A stretch of 64,000 bases of DNA from Sesamum alatum (Eukaryota > Streptophyta > Magnoliopsida > Lamiales > Pedaliaceae), in NCBI GenBank assembly GCA_034509735.1, contig JACGWO010000005.1:14559264-14623263 (forward strand). Direction: 5' to 3'. Every line of letters starts with the position of its first letter. Positions within the stretch are counted from its first letter, which is position 1. The position numbers were made by a program, and so were the translations under genes. The notes beneath the pieces were generated by a model, which ran no database searches, had not been told where the DNA came from, and saw nothing but the letters and a program-made list of their open reading frames with translations. Shown piece by piece: positions 35,256 through 46,894 of this stretch.

Positions 35256-37133
35256 ATGTTGCCTGATTTCTGTGGATCAAGCTTGCTTCTGGCTTTGCCT
35301 GATGATATATTTTCTGTGATAACGAGGTCCCTTTCTCCAAGGGATGTGTGTAGTCTTGGCCTCAGCTGTCGAGATCTCCATGCTATTGTGGCCTCCGACA
35401 AGGTATGGCTTACTCAATGTGATAAACTGGGGCTAATTCCTTGTAGTACCCTCATTGAGTGGAGAAAGGGAGTTTGCTCTTACAAGGCCCTTTTCCGGTT
35501 CTTGGTGAATATTCGTCCGTTGTTAGGCATTTGGGTTCACCAAAATCCCGAGCTTGGCAATGTAGTCTATGTTATGCCTGGTTTTTTATCGGTTGTTGGA
35601 TGCCGGATAATTCCCCAAGAGGTAGGTCCTTTAGGCCTTGAAGATGGTCCTATTTTGTGGACGCCTGTACTTGAAATTATTTGTAATTATGAGGGATCTG
35701 CAGCTTTCTTTTTACACGGGAGGGAGCGAGGAGCTGATTTTGTTTACCCTGGTTTTCTAAAATCAGTTGATAGGAATTGCAATGTTCTTTTGCTTGAGGT
35801 AGAGCCTCGACATCAAAGGAATGGGGGAAAACTGGCTTATAGTAAGAGCTTTGCTCATGAAGTAGATAAGGAGGTATCTCGCAGGTTATGCAGCTCAGAT
35901 AGTGGGATTTCTAAGTCACAGAGAATAGTTGGACAGAAAGGTTCTGGAATGCCTTTTAGCCGTTTGGGATTTGGTGATAGGAGAAGACTCCTTGATATTG
36001 TTACTAGCCAAGTCCGGCTAAATGTCCCCGACACCGCAAATGACCTGTTGTTTCCTCGCTCCAGAAATGATGAGGTTCATTTGCAACAGGATGTGGCAAT
36101 CTTATATGAAAGGAGATTGTTGCTTTTGCAAATGTATAAGCGTGGTGATGGGAATAATGATCTTAAGTCTGGTTCAGAATCGCTTTTAAATCCTACCGAA
36201 TTAGGATCAACTGAGATCTGCAAGAGTCTTGAGTGTACAAGTGGCTATTATGCTTTACAGGTAGGAGATGGGGCACAGACTCATTGCACTAAGGGTAAGA
36301 GTCTTTCTGGATTCCTGAGGAATGGTCTCAAACAGATACTAGGGAAATCTAGCACAACCAATGGTAACCATGAATTTCAGAAGAAGAGCTCCTCCAGCTG
36401 TGAGAGTAAACATGTACAACTTCACGAATTTCTGCGATCAGGTGATACCATAGGGTTGAGTTTGCGTGCAGCAACTATGAAATTATCTTCATATAGAGCC
36501 TGGCCAAATATGCATGACAGTCGGTTTGCTCTCTATAAGTTGCCTATACGGCCTCCAAAGGCAGGTCACGAGTATGCTGGTCTATGGGGAGGCACTTTTG
36601 GTTGGCCTCCGGGAAGACCATCTGAAGACAAGCCGGGAAAGGCTCTATTCTTTATTTTGATCTCTTATGAAGAGTCTGAAGGGCAGCAACTTCTTATTGC
36701 GACCAAGATATTAGAAGGGACATCCTATGTTTTGCATCCTAATGGCTCAGCTATGTTTATAGTGAACACAGCTCAACCATCAATGGACACTTTCCCATGG
36801 GATACTGATGAAAACTCCAATCATATTGATGTTAAGCAGTCTTTTATGGGAGAAGGTATTGCAAATGGATATGGGTTCAGATATCCTGGTTCTAAACCTG
36901 GTTCCCTCTTTGTTATTCAAAATGGGTTGCTTGTTTTTGTATGGAAGGAGTCCAGGGCTGTTTTGACCTTGCAGAGGCTTAACTTGGAAGACCTTTTAAG
37001 AAAAGGCGAAAAGGTGCCTTCTTTATCACCAGTTTCCAACTTTGCTTATCTGACCAAGACTTACTCAAATGTATTTTCTGGATTTTCAAATTCCTCGAAT
37101 GCACTGTCTTCACCAAGGTATGCTTCTTCCTGA
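35256..37133 (+). CDS. F-box family protein (At5g39450-like)
   Basis: A single open exon of 625 codons and the only intact host-type gene here. The F-box motif is at residues about 10-55 (LLLALPDDIFSVITRSLSPRDVCSLGLSCRDL...KVWLTQCDKLG), with the expected Leu-Pro-Asp and a VW near the end. F-box proteins bind SKP1 through this motif and select substrates for SCF ubiquitin ligases in the nucleus or cytosol. The long C-terminal part (for example LWGGTFGWPPGRPSEDKPGKALFF, about residues 440-465) is not a Kelch or LRR array. From memory it resembles the plant family typified by Arabidopsis At5g39450, whose substrate I do not know. The start was chosen as the first ATG before the F-box. Codon use is clean throughout, with no stops. 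A splice donor-like AAG/GTATGC at 37118 lies 16 bases before the stop, so the true C terminus may come from a downstream exon. Confidence 0.9.
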   Translation: MLPDFCGSSLLLALPDDIFSVITRSLSPRDVCSLGLSCRDLHAIVASDKVWLTQCDKLGLIPCSTLIEWRKGVCSYKALFRFLVNIRPLLGIWVHQNPELGNVVYVMPGFLSVVGCRIIPQEVGPLGLEDGPILWTPVLEIICNYEGSAAFFLHGRERGADFVYPGFLKSVDRNCNVLLLEVEPRHQRNGGKLAYSKSFAHEVDKEVSRRLCSSDSGISKSQRIVGQKGSGMPFSRLGFGDRRRLLDIVTSQVRLNVPDTANDLLFPRSRNDEVHLQQDVAILYERRLLLLQMYKRGDGNNDLKSGSESLLNPTELGSTEICKSLECTSGYYALQVGDGAQTHCTKGKSLSGFLRNGLKQILGKSSTTNGNHEFQKKSSSSCESKHVQLHEFLRSGDTIGLSLRAATMKLSSYRAWPNMHDSRFALYKLPIRPPKAGHEYAGLWGGTFGWPPGRPSEDKPGKALFFILISYEESEGQQLLIATKILEGTSYVLHPNGSAMFIVNTAQPSMDTFPWDTDENSNHIDVKQSFMGEGIANGYGFRYPGSKPGSLFVIQNGLLVFVWKESRAVLTLQRLNLEDLLRKGEKVPSLSPVSNFAYLTKTYSNVFSGFSNSSNALSSPRYASS

Positions 37134-38469
37134 ACCGTAGATTCTAATGTCTTTTCTATCCATGCACATAATACGAAGTTTCACAATGGGGATAACTGCA
37201 TGTCATACATATACAAACTTCTTTCCATTCTGTGTTAGAAAAATAAGACTTGCAAGATGTGGATAAGAAAAGTAATAAAAAAATTATATGATTCTTTTAC
37301 ACTATTTCGAGATTTTAGAACAAGTTTACTCATTTGCCAATGAGATAATGGCATTTAACAGAATAAGCCTAGTGACATTTCATTTTCTTATAATTGAATA
37401 CACGAATCAGTAGTGTAAATAACCTCTTCATTGTGATATGATTACTTATCTGATTTAAACTGTAAAAGTTAGCTGTTTCAGGGGAATTCTTCTGTATATA
37501 AATAGTTCTGATAGTTTTTCAAAGTTTTAAGTTCCTTTCAGCTGCAGAATGAGGAAAAAGAGGAAAAGGAAGTGCTTTATTACATTGCCTCATCTGTGGT
37601 CACACTATTATTGTTTCGTCTCACACAAAGGAAGGTGGTATCTTCTGTGGGTTCCATATTTTAGGGAATTCACAGGTATCACGTTTAAAAAGATGTAAAA
37701 TATGCTGATGCTTTCTTATGGATGTTCTCAGTTGATCCTGTTTTGCAACAACAAAGACCTCTAGCCATTATCCAGTCTAAGACGATAGTATCTATTTTCT
37801 TCAAACTGCCTTTTTCTTATTCTTTAAGGTGTATAGGGTGCGAGACTGATGAGAATCCTCGTAATCAATATTCATAATTGGGAAAAACACACCATGTTAA
37901 TTCCAAATTAGACCGCGGTAGGAGCATTGACTTCTTAGGGTCATTAAATTGTGACTGATAAAAGAGAATTGCCCTGAATACCGCAATATGGTTTAGCAAA
38001 GTGCTATACAAAGAAAATGCTAGTGCAACATCGATATGGTGCCTGCAATTTCTTTCGAAAAGGTTCTGCATCTTAATTACTAACAACATTTTAGAGCAGT
38101 AAATAGTAAATGATTAGATGTAAGAGGCTTCACTTGTTGATTTCTTTTTATTGATCTTGGATGGTTCTAGTTGACAGAAGAATAGAGGAAACCAGAGCTT
38201 TGGAGCTTGATAGTTTGCATTGCATACAAAGCATAGTAATAGACCTAAAGAAATAAGATAGCTTTTCATTTGTGTCTACAACATATTTACTCCATGAGAA
38301 CATAGAAGGTAATCAGCCTCCTGCTATTCCTATGCTGCAAGTGGATTGAGTTCCATCTTGATATGTTTAAAACTTGTGCCATGTAAGTCTAAGCAACCTC
38401 TACGGTCCTATATAATTTGCCATAATGGATGACTGATGGTATCATTCTTAGCTTCTACTGAAGAAACTG
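37134..38469 (+). other. 3' flank or intron of the F-box gene
   Basis: No independent gene seen. If the donor at 37118 is used, an acceptor pair at 37541/37547 (CAG-CTGCAG) would join in frame to about 50 further codons ending at a TAA at 37696-37698. Otherwise the interval is 3' UTR or intron. It is AT-rich with no other supported feature. Confidence 0.4.
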
Positions 38470-39680
38470 CCTCTTGGTCCAATTCAAGTTTGAGTTTCCT
38501 TATTCATCTTTCCCAAGCTTAGTCCTTTCCTGATCCTATGAGCTTGTATATACAAGTAGCAGTTCCCCAGTTTGCAACTGAAATAAAACCCATTCTCCAT
38601 CCTCTTCCTCATTACACCGTCAACTGCTGTCCTTCCATCCTTGGAGTAATAGCTGCCATCTTTATTGATTTGTGCCTCCGAAAGGAAAAATGTAAACACC
38701 GGAGGGTAATTGTGTTACAATATCCAGTTACATACTGGTTTGGCAGCACGATGACTAAGGATTAATTGACAGGTGCTATAAGCAGAGTTGCAAGTGAATT
38801 TAGAGTTAGCAGAATAAAACCACTGGCTAATTTCTTGGAGATCCCTGTACAAAGGAATACGTATATTAATAATCTGCCTTAGTTTTCTGCCGAAATTACT
38901 GTTTCAAGCTTTGATATTCTGATTTTTATACATCCAAATCAATGCCATTAGTGACATCGACAAGCAACTCTTGTTTGCGAATCGTAGTTTTTCAGATGTG
39001 ACAAATCATATTTTCTCCTAACCATCTATAAACAAGAAAAAGGTCCTGGTTCCATCTCAATCCTCCATCTAATGTTTTGAGCTACTCCTTAGTACTCTTA
39101 GTTTTAGCTATGTCCTTCCGTACAATAGAGTGATATGCTGAAGGAGCGCTGAAGGACTATGATGAAGCGGGTCTACACCTTTTCAATGTTTCTTCCTATA
39201 GATATCCCCTCCAATAGCGCTGTTGGTGTTGAGGGTTTGCCACAGTGCACCCCATTTTTGCTGACAAGGAAATGTTAGCTTTTCTGGCACTGAAGCCCAG
39301 ACCACATGTTCTCGTGTTCCTTAAGACCTTCTAGCCCACCTAATAAACTTTCCTGCAATTTCTATCTGTACCCCAACGGAAAATCATATTTGCTTTATTT
39401 AGTTGTTTGAAAAACCCTAGAGGAAGCAAGGATGTCTGCATGTTATAGATAGATATAGCAGATCAAGAAGATTATGTAAGGGTGGTCCTTTCAGCCAAAC
39501 TCATGATCTTGTCTTTCCATGAAGAAATTCTATCTTGCAGCCCTTCTTTCGACTCTCTATACAAGCCTGCACTAACTCTATGGTTACTAACAGAAACACC
39601 AGTATACTTCCCAGTATCATGGGTGCTATTGATGCCAAAAGACCCACAATTTTGTAATATGTTAACACTTTGAGGTTTCA
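38470..39680 (-). pseudogene. LINE (L1-type) relic: RT C-terminus and RNase H
   Basis: Read on the minus strand, 39681-39472 encodes DTGKYTGVSVSNHRVSAGLYRESK and LQDRISSWKDKIMSLAERTTLT. This matches the plant LINE RT pattern of LGKYLGVPL ... RVTxxxY ... LSSWKxxxLSxAGRxTL. Downstream (about 39360-39290) KFIRWARR ... REHVVWAS resembles the FIWG ... HLVxW segment. At 38699-38484 DGSYYSKDGRTAVDGVMR ... CKLGNC and GLSLGK match the plant LINE RNase H (NTDGS ... GGVIRD ... GL-LA). Stops separate the pieces and the 5' half is unrecognisable. It lies antisense to, and downstream of, the F-box coding exon. Confidence 0.7.
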
Positions 39681-40980
39681 AGTGGATTTAGTCTCTGAGA
39701 ACTGTGGTCGCACCTCCTTTGGTTTTTTGTTATGATAATAAGAAAAGGAGTTCTCTTCACTTCCCTATATGAAAGGAGACAGCATAAAAGAGTAGTTATT
39801 CTCGTCTCATGTGAAGAACTTAAACTCGTTTCCATTTCCTTCTTTGCACACGGAATCCCAGGACCATCACGATAGTACCTGTCTTATTTTAACAATAAAC
39901 ACTACCTATTTCACCAGTAGTATCCAGAAGGGTGTAGGAAATCGTATCCAACCTTTTATAGCCCTCACTCTCCGAAAGTCCATACAATCTTCTGTAAACA
40001 AGTGAACTATTTTAGTTTTTAAACTCTTCGGAATTACATTGATCTAGCTAGTAATTGATGTTTTGAGACTTCCGCTAATCTTGTGGTCAAGCGACTAAAG
40101 CATTATTCACCAATCACGTTCGAAAATGTTATGCTCTTTTTAATTCCTTACTTGTAGGATCATATACGCAGCGTTGATTTGTCCAAGTGGGTGTTAATGT
40201 GCTTTACGAGTCACTCATATCTAAAGCTGTGCACGATGTTATTTACGCCTATTTATGTTTGGAAAATCAACATTATGGTGTAATGCATGTTGATCTCTGA
40301 CAGGCAGAATCATTCATAGGACTGCATCTGCTGCTATTTGAGAAGCATGAGACCAACTATTTCTTACTGGTTCGGTACTTCACTTCAAAAATGTTCAGCT
40401 GCTCAGATGGCTTTTGAATGGATCAAAAATTGCATCGAACTTAATTGTCACCACTGTGATCTTTGACGATTTGTTTCCATTTCGGCTGCTGCCAAACGAA
40501 GAAATCCGCTCTTTCATGCAAGAGGTTCGATATATTTTTTCGTCTGTAGTTATTTTGGTATGTTGGCCGAGTCTGGCTAATGCATTGGAAATAAACATTA
40601 ATTACCATGGCATTTGGAAATGTAAAGCCTGATCATTGTCAGCAAAATAGATGCCAAGACATATGTTGATAAATTTGATCAGGAATATATTTTCGCAGTT
40701 TTGATGTGATCAGGAAAGCATTTTTCTTGTTATATGAGTGAAGCCTGTTCTGCCCCCAACTCATCATTTTCACTTGCATGCTTTTAGTGGTTAAGTTCTG
40801 TCCATGTCATTGCGTATGGTCAAGTGATTTATGCAACAGTCTTTTGTACAGTTAACATGTTCAGTACTTCTTGGACTTCTTCTGGTAATTTCTCTGGGCT
40901 ATTTGTGTCAATTTTTCCATGTAAAACTGATGGTTTTCCTTTTGGCACTTATTTAAGTTACACAATTAACATTGTTCTAA
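39681..40980 (+). other. Non-coding interval; possible 3' terminal exon of the F-box gene
   Basis: No gene recognised. An acceptor-like GATCTCTGACAG ends at 40303. Joined to the donor at 37118 it would add only Q-N-H-S and a TAG (40317-40319), followed by a 3' UTR in the T-rich sequence to about 40980. The intron would be about 3.2 kb and would contain the LINE relic. The upstream part (39681-40290) may hold more unrecognisable LINE sequence. Confidence 0.35.
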
Positions 40981-41058
40981 ATGACAAAATCCAGCAAATA
41001 TGAAAGGTTGCTCTGCTTTAATCTGCTGCAACCTTGGTGTTTGCAATAGCTTTTAGTT

Positions 41059-41190
41059 TTGCGTTGAGAATAAGTTGTTAAAAAAGTTGTAAAGGGGTAA
41101 ACTGTAAAACAAAGTTGCAAATTATTGCGTTGAGAATAAGTTGTTAAAAAAGTTGTAAAGGGGTAAACTGTAAAAGAAAGTTGCAAATTA
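41059..41190. repeat. 66-bp tandem duplication
   Basis: Two adjacent copies (41059-41124 and 41125-41190) beginning TTGCGTTGAGAATAAG differ at about two positions, so the duplication is recent. It lies in non-coding DNA. Confidence 0.95.
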
Positions 41191-41277
41191 AATAGTAGTG
41201 AAAATTGAAAGTGTTTGGAAACGAAAGTAAAAATGAAAAATAATTGAAGTTGGAGTGCTTGCGAAAATAGCTTAATC

Positions 41278-41302
41278 TCTCTCTCTCTCTATATATATAC
41301 CT
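41278..41302. repeat. (CT)n(AT)n microsatellite
   Basis: A short CT run followed by an AT run. Confidence 0.85.
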
Positions 41303-41641
41303 ATATATAAAAGTATGAATTTCTTAAGTTTTTGCCCCCATTGTGAAAGTGTATTTATACCCTTAAATAATCTTTCTAATAATAAATTAGAATTAGTTCT
41401 AAAACAACAAAAATCTAAAAAAAAATATTAATTAATAGTTCAAATACTTCTAAAACTATTTAGACAATAATAAATATATCCAACTAAAAAAATAAATAGA
41501 CAAATCATATTTTTGCATGATTAAATTGTTAGAAGAAATTTTTAAATACTTTTTTTAGTTTACTATTGCATAGTAAAATATAAAATTACCGTCCGAATAA
41601 TATATAAAATACTAATTTAAACTTAAAAAAATATATATATA

Positions 41642-42155
41642 GGGGAAAGGAATATTTTCGTTCTCTAACTTTGTCCAGGATTTCTTTTGGTCCTTTAATT
41701 TCGACAATATTAGATTTAGTCCTTTATCTTTCAATTTCGCGTAGATTCGGTCTTTTTAGCCCAATTATGACCATTTTGTCCTTTTGATGCTAAAACACAA
41801 TTAGTCCATCCTCATGCTCTTAATCAAGCCAACATGCTTCCGAAATGAAATTAAGTTTCTTTAAATTCATACCTTGTTTTGATTGCCTTGCCGCCGGGTA
41901 TTTCAGGTCCATGGCTCAAAAGAGTGTTGTAGATGTAGTCCTAGTGCAGTTTTAGCTTAAACTTACTAAATGAGTACAATTTGGACTAAAATTGTTCAAG
42001 AAAAGTTTCAAAAGGGGTAAAATTGTTCCGAAATACTGCCAGAGGACCAAAATTACTCATTTTTAAAAGTTACATTACTAAAAGTAAAACGGAGAAACTT
42101 AAAGGACTAAAATTAATAGATGGTAAAGTTAACTGACTAAACCAATACTTTTCCC
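41642..42155. mobile_element. MITE-like element in a TA repeat
   Basis: The left end GGGGAAAGGAATATTTTC ... CTAACTTTG and the right end (complement GGGAAAAGTATTGGTTT ... TTAACTTTACC) are imperfect inverted repeats, and both flanks are TATATA runs. The interior repeats phrases such as GGACCAAAATTACTC and GGTCCTTTAATTTCG that face opposite ways. About 510 bp, non-coding, probably a MITE. A TA-type target duplication cannot be distinguished from the TA microsatellite it sits in. Confidence 0.65.
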
Positions 42156-42500
42156 AAATATATATATATATATATATAGTAAAGAATGAAATTTTAAATA
42201 AAAATTATTTATTTGCCTATTAAATAGTCTTTTTCTAATAGAATTTTGTTATTTTATAACTATTTAAATATTTCAGCAATGCTTTTAATTTAATAAAATT
42301 GAGAATTTTTATTTGGAATATTCTATTATTTTATTATTATTATTATTTTTGTCTTTCGAAGTTTGAATTAGTATTTACATATTACTCATATGCTATTCAT
42401 TTTATATTTATTATCAATGATCCATATATTAAATCCATGAGCTGCATTTGTAGTTGTTCAGTTACTGCTACACAGATTTAAAATTTAAGTGTGGTTGCAT
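42156..42500. other. AT-rich interval; nothing recognised
   Basis: TA-rich sequence with short homopolymers and one TTA run (42330-42350). I see no coding or structural feature. Confidence 0.5.
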
Positions 42501-45375
42501 CCACTATAGGTGAATACGTTTCAACATAATTAATTCTTGGCTTTTGAGTAAATCCTTGGCCACAAGTCTAGCTTTGTATCTTACAACTTCAATTCATTCA
42601 TTTATTTTTCATACAAACACCCACTTATAGTTAATTGTTTTGACACCTTTTGGTGTTGGTAATACTCATAGCTTATTTAGCGAGTCAAGCTCAACTTGTA
42701 TTGTTTTCTTTCAATGTTTTTAATCATTTCCGTGTTGACATTCCTTGATAATTTGAGGACTATTTTCATTTTCATCAATGATTTCAATGACTACAGAATA
42801 GGCAAATCTCATTGATTTCAACTTCTTTTGGTACCGACCTGAGTTATTGTGAGCAGGGCTAATAGAAGTCTCATAATTGTTTGAGATCTTGCTCATTACA
42901 TTATGAGTCTTTAGATATAATTGCTTCAAGAATTTTAGCCTAAATATTACTAATGGCCACATCAACATCATTAATTGGGATGACATGTTTTTTCTCTTTC
43001 TAGGATTTGCATCTTTAGATCCAAGTGGTCTGTCACGCTTCTGGTGTATTTGTGACTCACATGCCTTTGGTTGATTAAGAGTCGCTTTAGGATTTCTTAA
43101 CGAGTTGGAACATTTAAGCTGGAATGTGTGATTTTGTAACCCTTTTTTATATTTGTAAATGCATGTGATAGCCTATTTGCTACTATGCAAATGTATGATC
43201 CATTGAACTTCAAGTTCATTGTCGTCCTCAAATCCATAAAAGACCTGATGTTGCATTCCATGCAATTTCTTTCTATACAATATCTTTATTTTCTCCCATA
43301 ATATTGGGAACATTATCTCATCAAAAGGACAAACTACCTAGCAGTGAATTGATCACTAGTCATTTGTCCAAGATACTGATGTAGACTCGAAACCAATGTA
43401 TGTCCCTAGTCTCCATTGTAGGCCCATTTTAGTTCATTAGGGATGTATCAGAATGTACACCAAACAACCAAATACATTTAAATGAGAAATATTTAGTACT
43501 TTTTTGAAGATCAATCATTAATGGAAAAAGTTGTGGTAAGTCGTAGGTCTAATTCAAATTAGAGTAACTGCATGCAAAATTGCATGCCCCTATGCTAAGG
43601 AGGAAAATCTTGATCTCATTAATAAAGGTCTAGCTAACATTTGTAACCACGTAATTAACGACTCTGCTAGGTCGTTTCGAGGATGTACATGAGTAGTTGA
43701 ATGCTCCACTGTTATCCCAATTGATTGAGAATAATCATGGAAGGATTTAGAAATAAATTCTCCCACATTATCTAATCTGATTATTTTGGGATAATTAGGA
43801 AAATTAGGTCTCAGTTTAATGATTTTAGCTAGAAGTCTTGCAAATGCAACATTCCATGTTGACAACAAGCTTATATGTGACCAACCTGTTGATGTGTCAA
43901 TCAACATCATAACATATTTTACTGGTACACATGAGGGTGTTATTGGCTTGCATATGGCTCTGTGAATTCATTCCAAAAGCATGGGAGGTTCTACATTCAC
44001 TTTTGCTATAGACGGCTTTGAAATCGATTTTCTAAAGGAACAAGTCGAACATAAAAAATCACCTTTAAGAAGGAACTCCAGGTCCTTCAATGGGTGTCCA
44101 TGTGATTTTCAATGATTTTATGCATTATTATTTTACTTGGGTGACCAACTCTAGCAAGGAATAAAGAAAAACTACTTTCATCAACTAGTTTCGAGTTAGT
44201 GATATTCAATGTTTCGACGGAGCTTCTCACTAAGAAATATAAAACCACATGTGTATGTCACATTCTTTCTAAAACTTGCATTTTACGAGTCTTATATGAT
44301 ATAACGTATAGATATTCGATACCATCCATATTCATGATTTCAATATGAATAGCATTTTGTTCAATATTCGTGATAGTCAAATTTTTTGTGATTTATTAGA
44401 GTATAAGGTATCATTTATGTGTAATCTTGTTTCTTGTATTCACATGGTTCTTGTCATTAATAAGTTTGAGAAAAAAAAATTGTTTTTAGAATTGTTTGCC
44501 TAGTGGCACTAGCAACATGACAATGCTCCTTGTCATTGAAGTTTGTAACGGTTTGATCCATTCTATATAAATGAAATAGACATATGACAAGTAAAGAAAG
44601 ACTTCGTTCATAAAACGTAAAAATGATCACGATGATGAATGAGATACCCAAACAAACTAAAGTAAACATGACTTAATAAAGGAAATCTTAGTAAAGAAAC
44701 ATGACAAACAGTTTCGAAAGAGGCCAGAATGACATATGCAAACATGCCAATAACACATGAATATCAATTATCAATAGGCATGTTAATCTTCAGGAATGTC
44801 ACCAAAGTTTAGGTGAAGATCATGGAGATCCTTACCTTCATTTTCAATGGACTGAAAAATATGATGTTTGTTCAAAAAAAAGAAAATATGATGCATCTAC
44901 GTGGGTATATATGGGATTCCAGCGTCAACAAATTTAGTCTCAATTTCTTTATTTTTCGCTTTCAAATTAGCCCGGTATAATTTAATTAGGTGTTCTGTTG
45001 TACGACAGGTACGAGACCAATGTTCAGACATTTCAATTTTATGACAAATATCTCCATTTATAATTTTCTCTTTTTGATTCTTTGCCTTGTTTCCATTGTT
45101 CTTCTAAATGTTGGATTGATCTATGTATCATGACGTGCACTAGCAATACCACGACCACGCCGCCTTTTATAAGAATGGCCGCCTAGTGAGCCACGGTATT
45201 AACTGCCCCTTTCTTGAAGAAGTGGCATTTGCTTAAGCAAAATGTAGCTGAATTTTCAAGGAATGAGTTGGAATTAGTTGGTAGTGCCTGATGATTATTC
45301 AGAAAAAGTTGATTACTTTCTTTTGCAACAAGTAGGCATGAAATCAACTCTGAGTAAGTTTTGAACACATGTTCC
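42501..45375 (-). pseudogene. Copia relic J (second lineage): gag, integrase and linker
   Basis: A minus-strand copia relic unrelated to the B family. In coding order: gag tail (YSELISCLLVAKESNQLFLNNHQALPT, 45355-45280); knuckle region SEHWSRTCRTTEHLIKLYRANLK (about 45035-44965); the pre-integrase end (NHMDTH-RTWSSFLK near 44110-44070); integrase at 43910-43590 (STGWSHISLLSTWNVAFARLLAKIIKLRP, IIRLDNVGEF with the catalytic Asp, AESLITWLQMLARPLL with the Glu); then TKMGLQWRLGTYIGFES (about 43430-43380) and RDRPLGSKDANPRKRK (about 43040-42995). The linker ends near PQIIKECQHGND (42720). The protease is not recognisable and stops interrupt every segment. Confidence 0.8.
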
Positions 45376-45458
45376 TTGTACTGCTACTAGGGTACAAGAT
45401 TAGATGCACGAAAGGTAGAAAACATTCTTTTTAATATTTATTCATATGTAACGTCTTT

Positions 45459-45508
45459 CACACACACGGACACACACACACACACACCCAGAGAGAGGGA
45501 GAGAGAGA
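45459..45508. repeat. (CA)n(GA)n microsatellite
   Basis: A CACACA run with one GGA interruption, followed by a GAGAGAGGGAGAGAGAGA run. Confidence 0.9.
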
Positions 45509-46340
45509 AAAGCTTGAATTTGTTTGAAGAGCAAGCCGACTATTTCAAAGTGAAGAAGATGAGTGCTATGATCAGATGATGCTGCTCTAATGCACCATGG
45601 CCCCAAATAAAATAAAAAAAAAAAATGAGAATATGGCACAATGGATTGTTGCTTGTCAGCAAAGTGATGGCCCAACATTAGGTTAGACTCTTATAGTGGG
45701 CTTTTCTTAAATGTCCCAATTAACTTGAAGGAAGAGAAGATAAAAAAATAGATAGAAGAATTTGGTCTACAAAAAACTAGAAAGAAATAAAGAAAAGGAA
45801 AGTCAACCACATGATTTCCTCAAGCCTTTAATTTCAAATAAAAAACAAAGCCTCCTATGTGTCTTGAAAAGTCCAATTGCAACAAAAAGAAAAAGGGGGG
45901 GGGGGGGGGGGGGGAGGAGCAATGAAGAAACTCGTGACTATTTTACTCCAACACAGGTTTTGAAGCCTTTTTCATGAACAATTCTTGAGGGGACATTTCG
46001 TAAATATAAATTAAATTTGTGCCCAATAAAATGGCACTACGTTGAATAATATATAAAATATCAATTTATAATTATATTTGGGAATTTAATTAAACTGAAT
46101 TCCTAAAGTAAATAGTTAATTAATTGATACTAATATTTATTTTTTGGCGAATTGAATGATGCCAAGTGTTAGATTTCATATTATTGGCAAGTGAAATCAA
46201 ATCTTCCAAATTAAGGATGTGCAAGTTAGTGATTTGGAAATGAAATCATATATTGCAAACTTAAAGAAGTAAATGCCATATAAATCATGCAGGGTCGATC
46301 AAATTGCGTCACCTCATTAAGTAAATATGGCAAAAGTCTT
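45509..46340. other. Non-coding interval with a 20-base G run
   Basis: No gene supported. It includes a run of 20 consecutive G at 45895-45914. The frame across it (45762-45977) reads a glycine run and is an artefact. The rest is AT-rich. Confidence 0.6.
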
Positions 46341-46757
46341 CCACCCGGCAATTATAAATAGAGGTGTTGTTCAAGCATTTGAAGATACAATTGATGACAC
46401 AAGCAAGAGAACACTCAAAAATTTCAAGATTCTTCTCTCTAACTCAATTCAAGGAAATCCACGGCGTTCAAGGCAAGGGTCAAGGCATTCATCGCAGAGT
46501 TCATCCAAATTCAACATCTAATCCATGATTCTGGTACGAAATCCACAGATCCACCCTACAATTATAAATAAGGGTATTGTTTACACAGTTGAAGATACAA
46601 TTCAAGACACAAGCAAGAGAGCACTCAAGAAAATTTCAAGATTCTCTCTAGTGCAATTCAAGGAAATCTACCGTGTTCAAGGCAAGAGTCAAGTTCGTTT
46701 TGGACTTCATCCAGATTCAACATCTAATTCATGATTCTAGTACGAAATCCACGGATT
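46341..46757. repeat. About 210-bp tandem duplication with a TATA-like box in each copy
   Basis: Copy 1 (about 46341-46550) and copy 2 (about 46551-46757) both contain CAATTATAAATA (46349 and 46559), then GAAGATACAATT, GACACAAGCAAGAGA, AATTCAAGGAAATC, TCAACATCTAAT and TACGAAATCCAC. They differ at many positions, so the duplication is old. The layout (TATA box, about 60 bp, CACAAGCAAGAGA) looks like a promoter with transcript leader, perhaps from an LTR. No frame is conserved between copies. Confidence 0.8.
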
Positions 46758-46894
46758 GATGTTATCAAATCATAAACCCATCTTGGAGGAAGATCGAACC
46801 ACTGATTCCACCAAGAAGTACCCAAACCCAAGTCAATCACTCCAAAATTTATAGCATTGAATTTAGAAATAAGTCGAAATACCTTCGAATTAAT

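Noticed and set aside
45762..45977. Frame with a glycine run
   Set aside because: Produced by the poly-G run; there is no other coding sign.
46341..46757. TATA box and leader layout suggesting an endogenous pararetrovirus promoter
   Set aside because: No viral coding motif is present nearby. The only RT sequence close by is copia (46895-47335), on the other strand.
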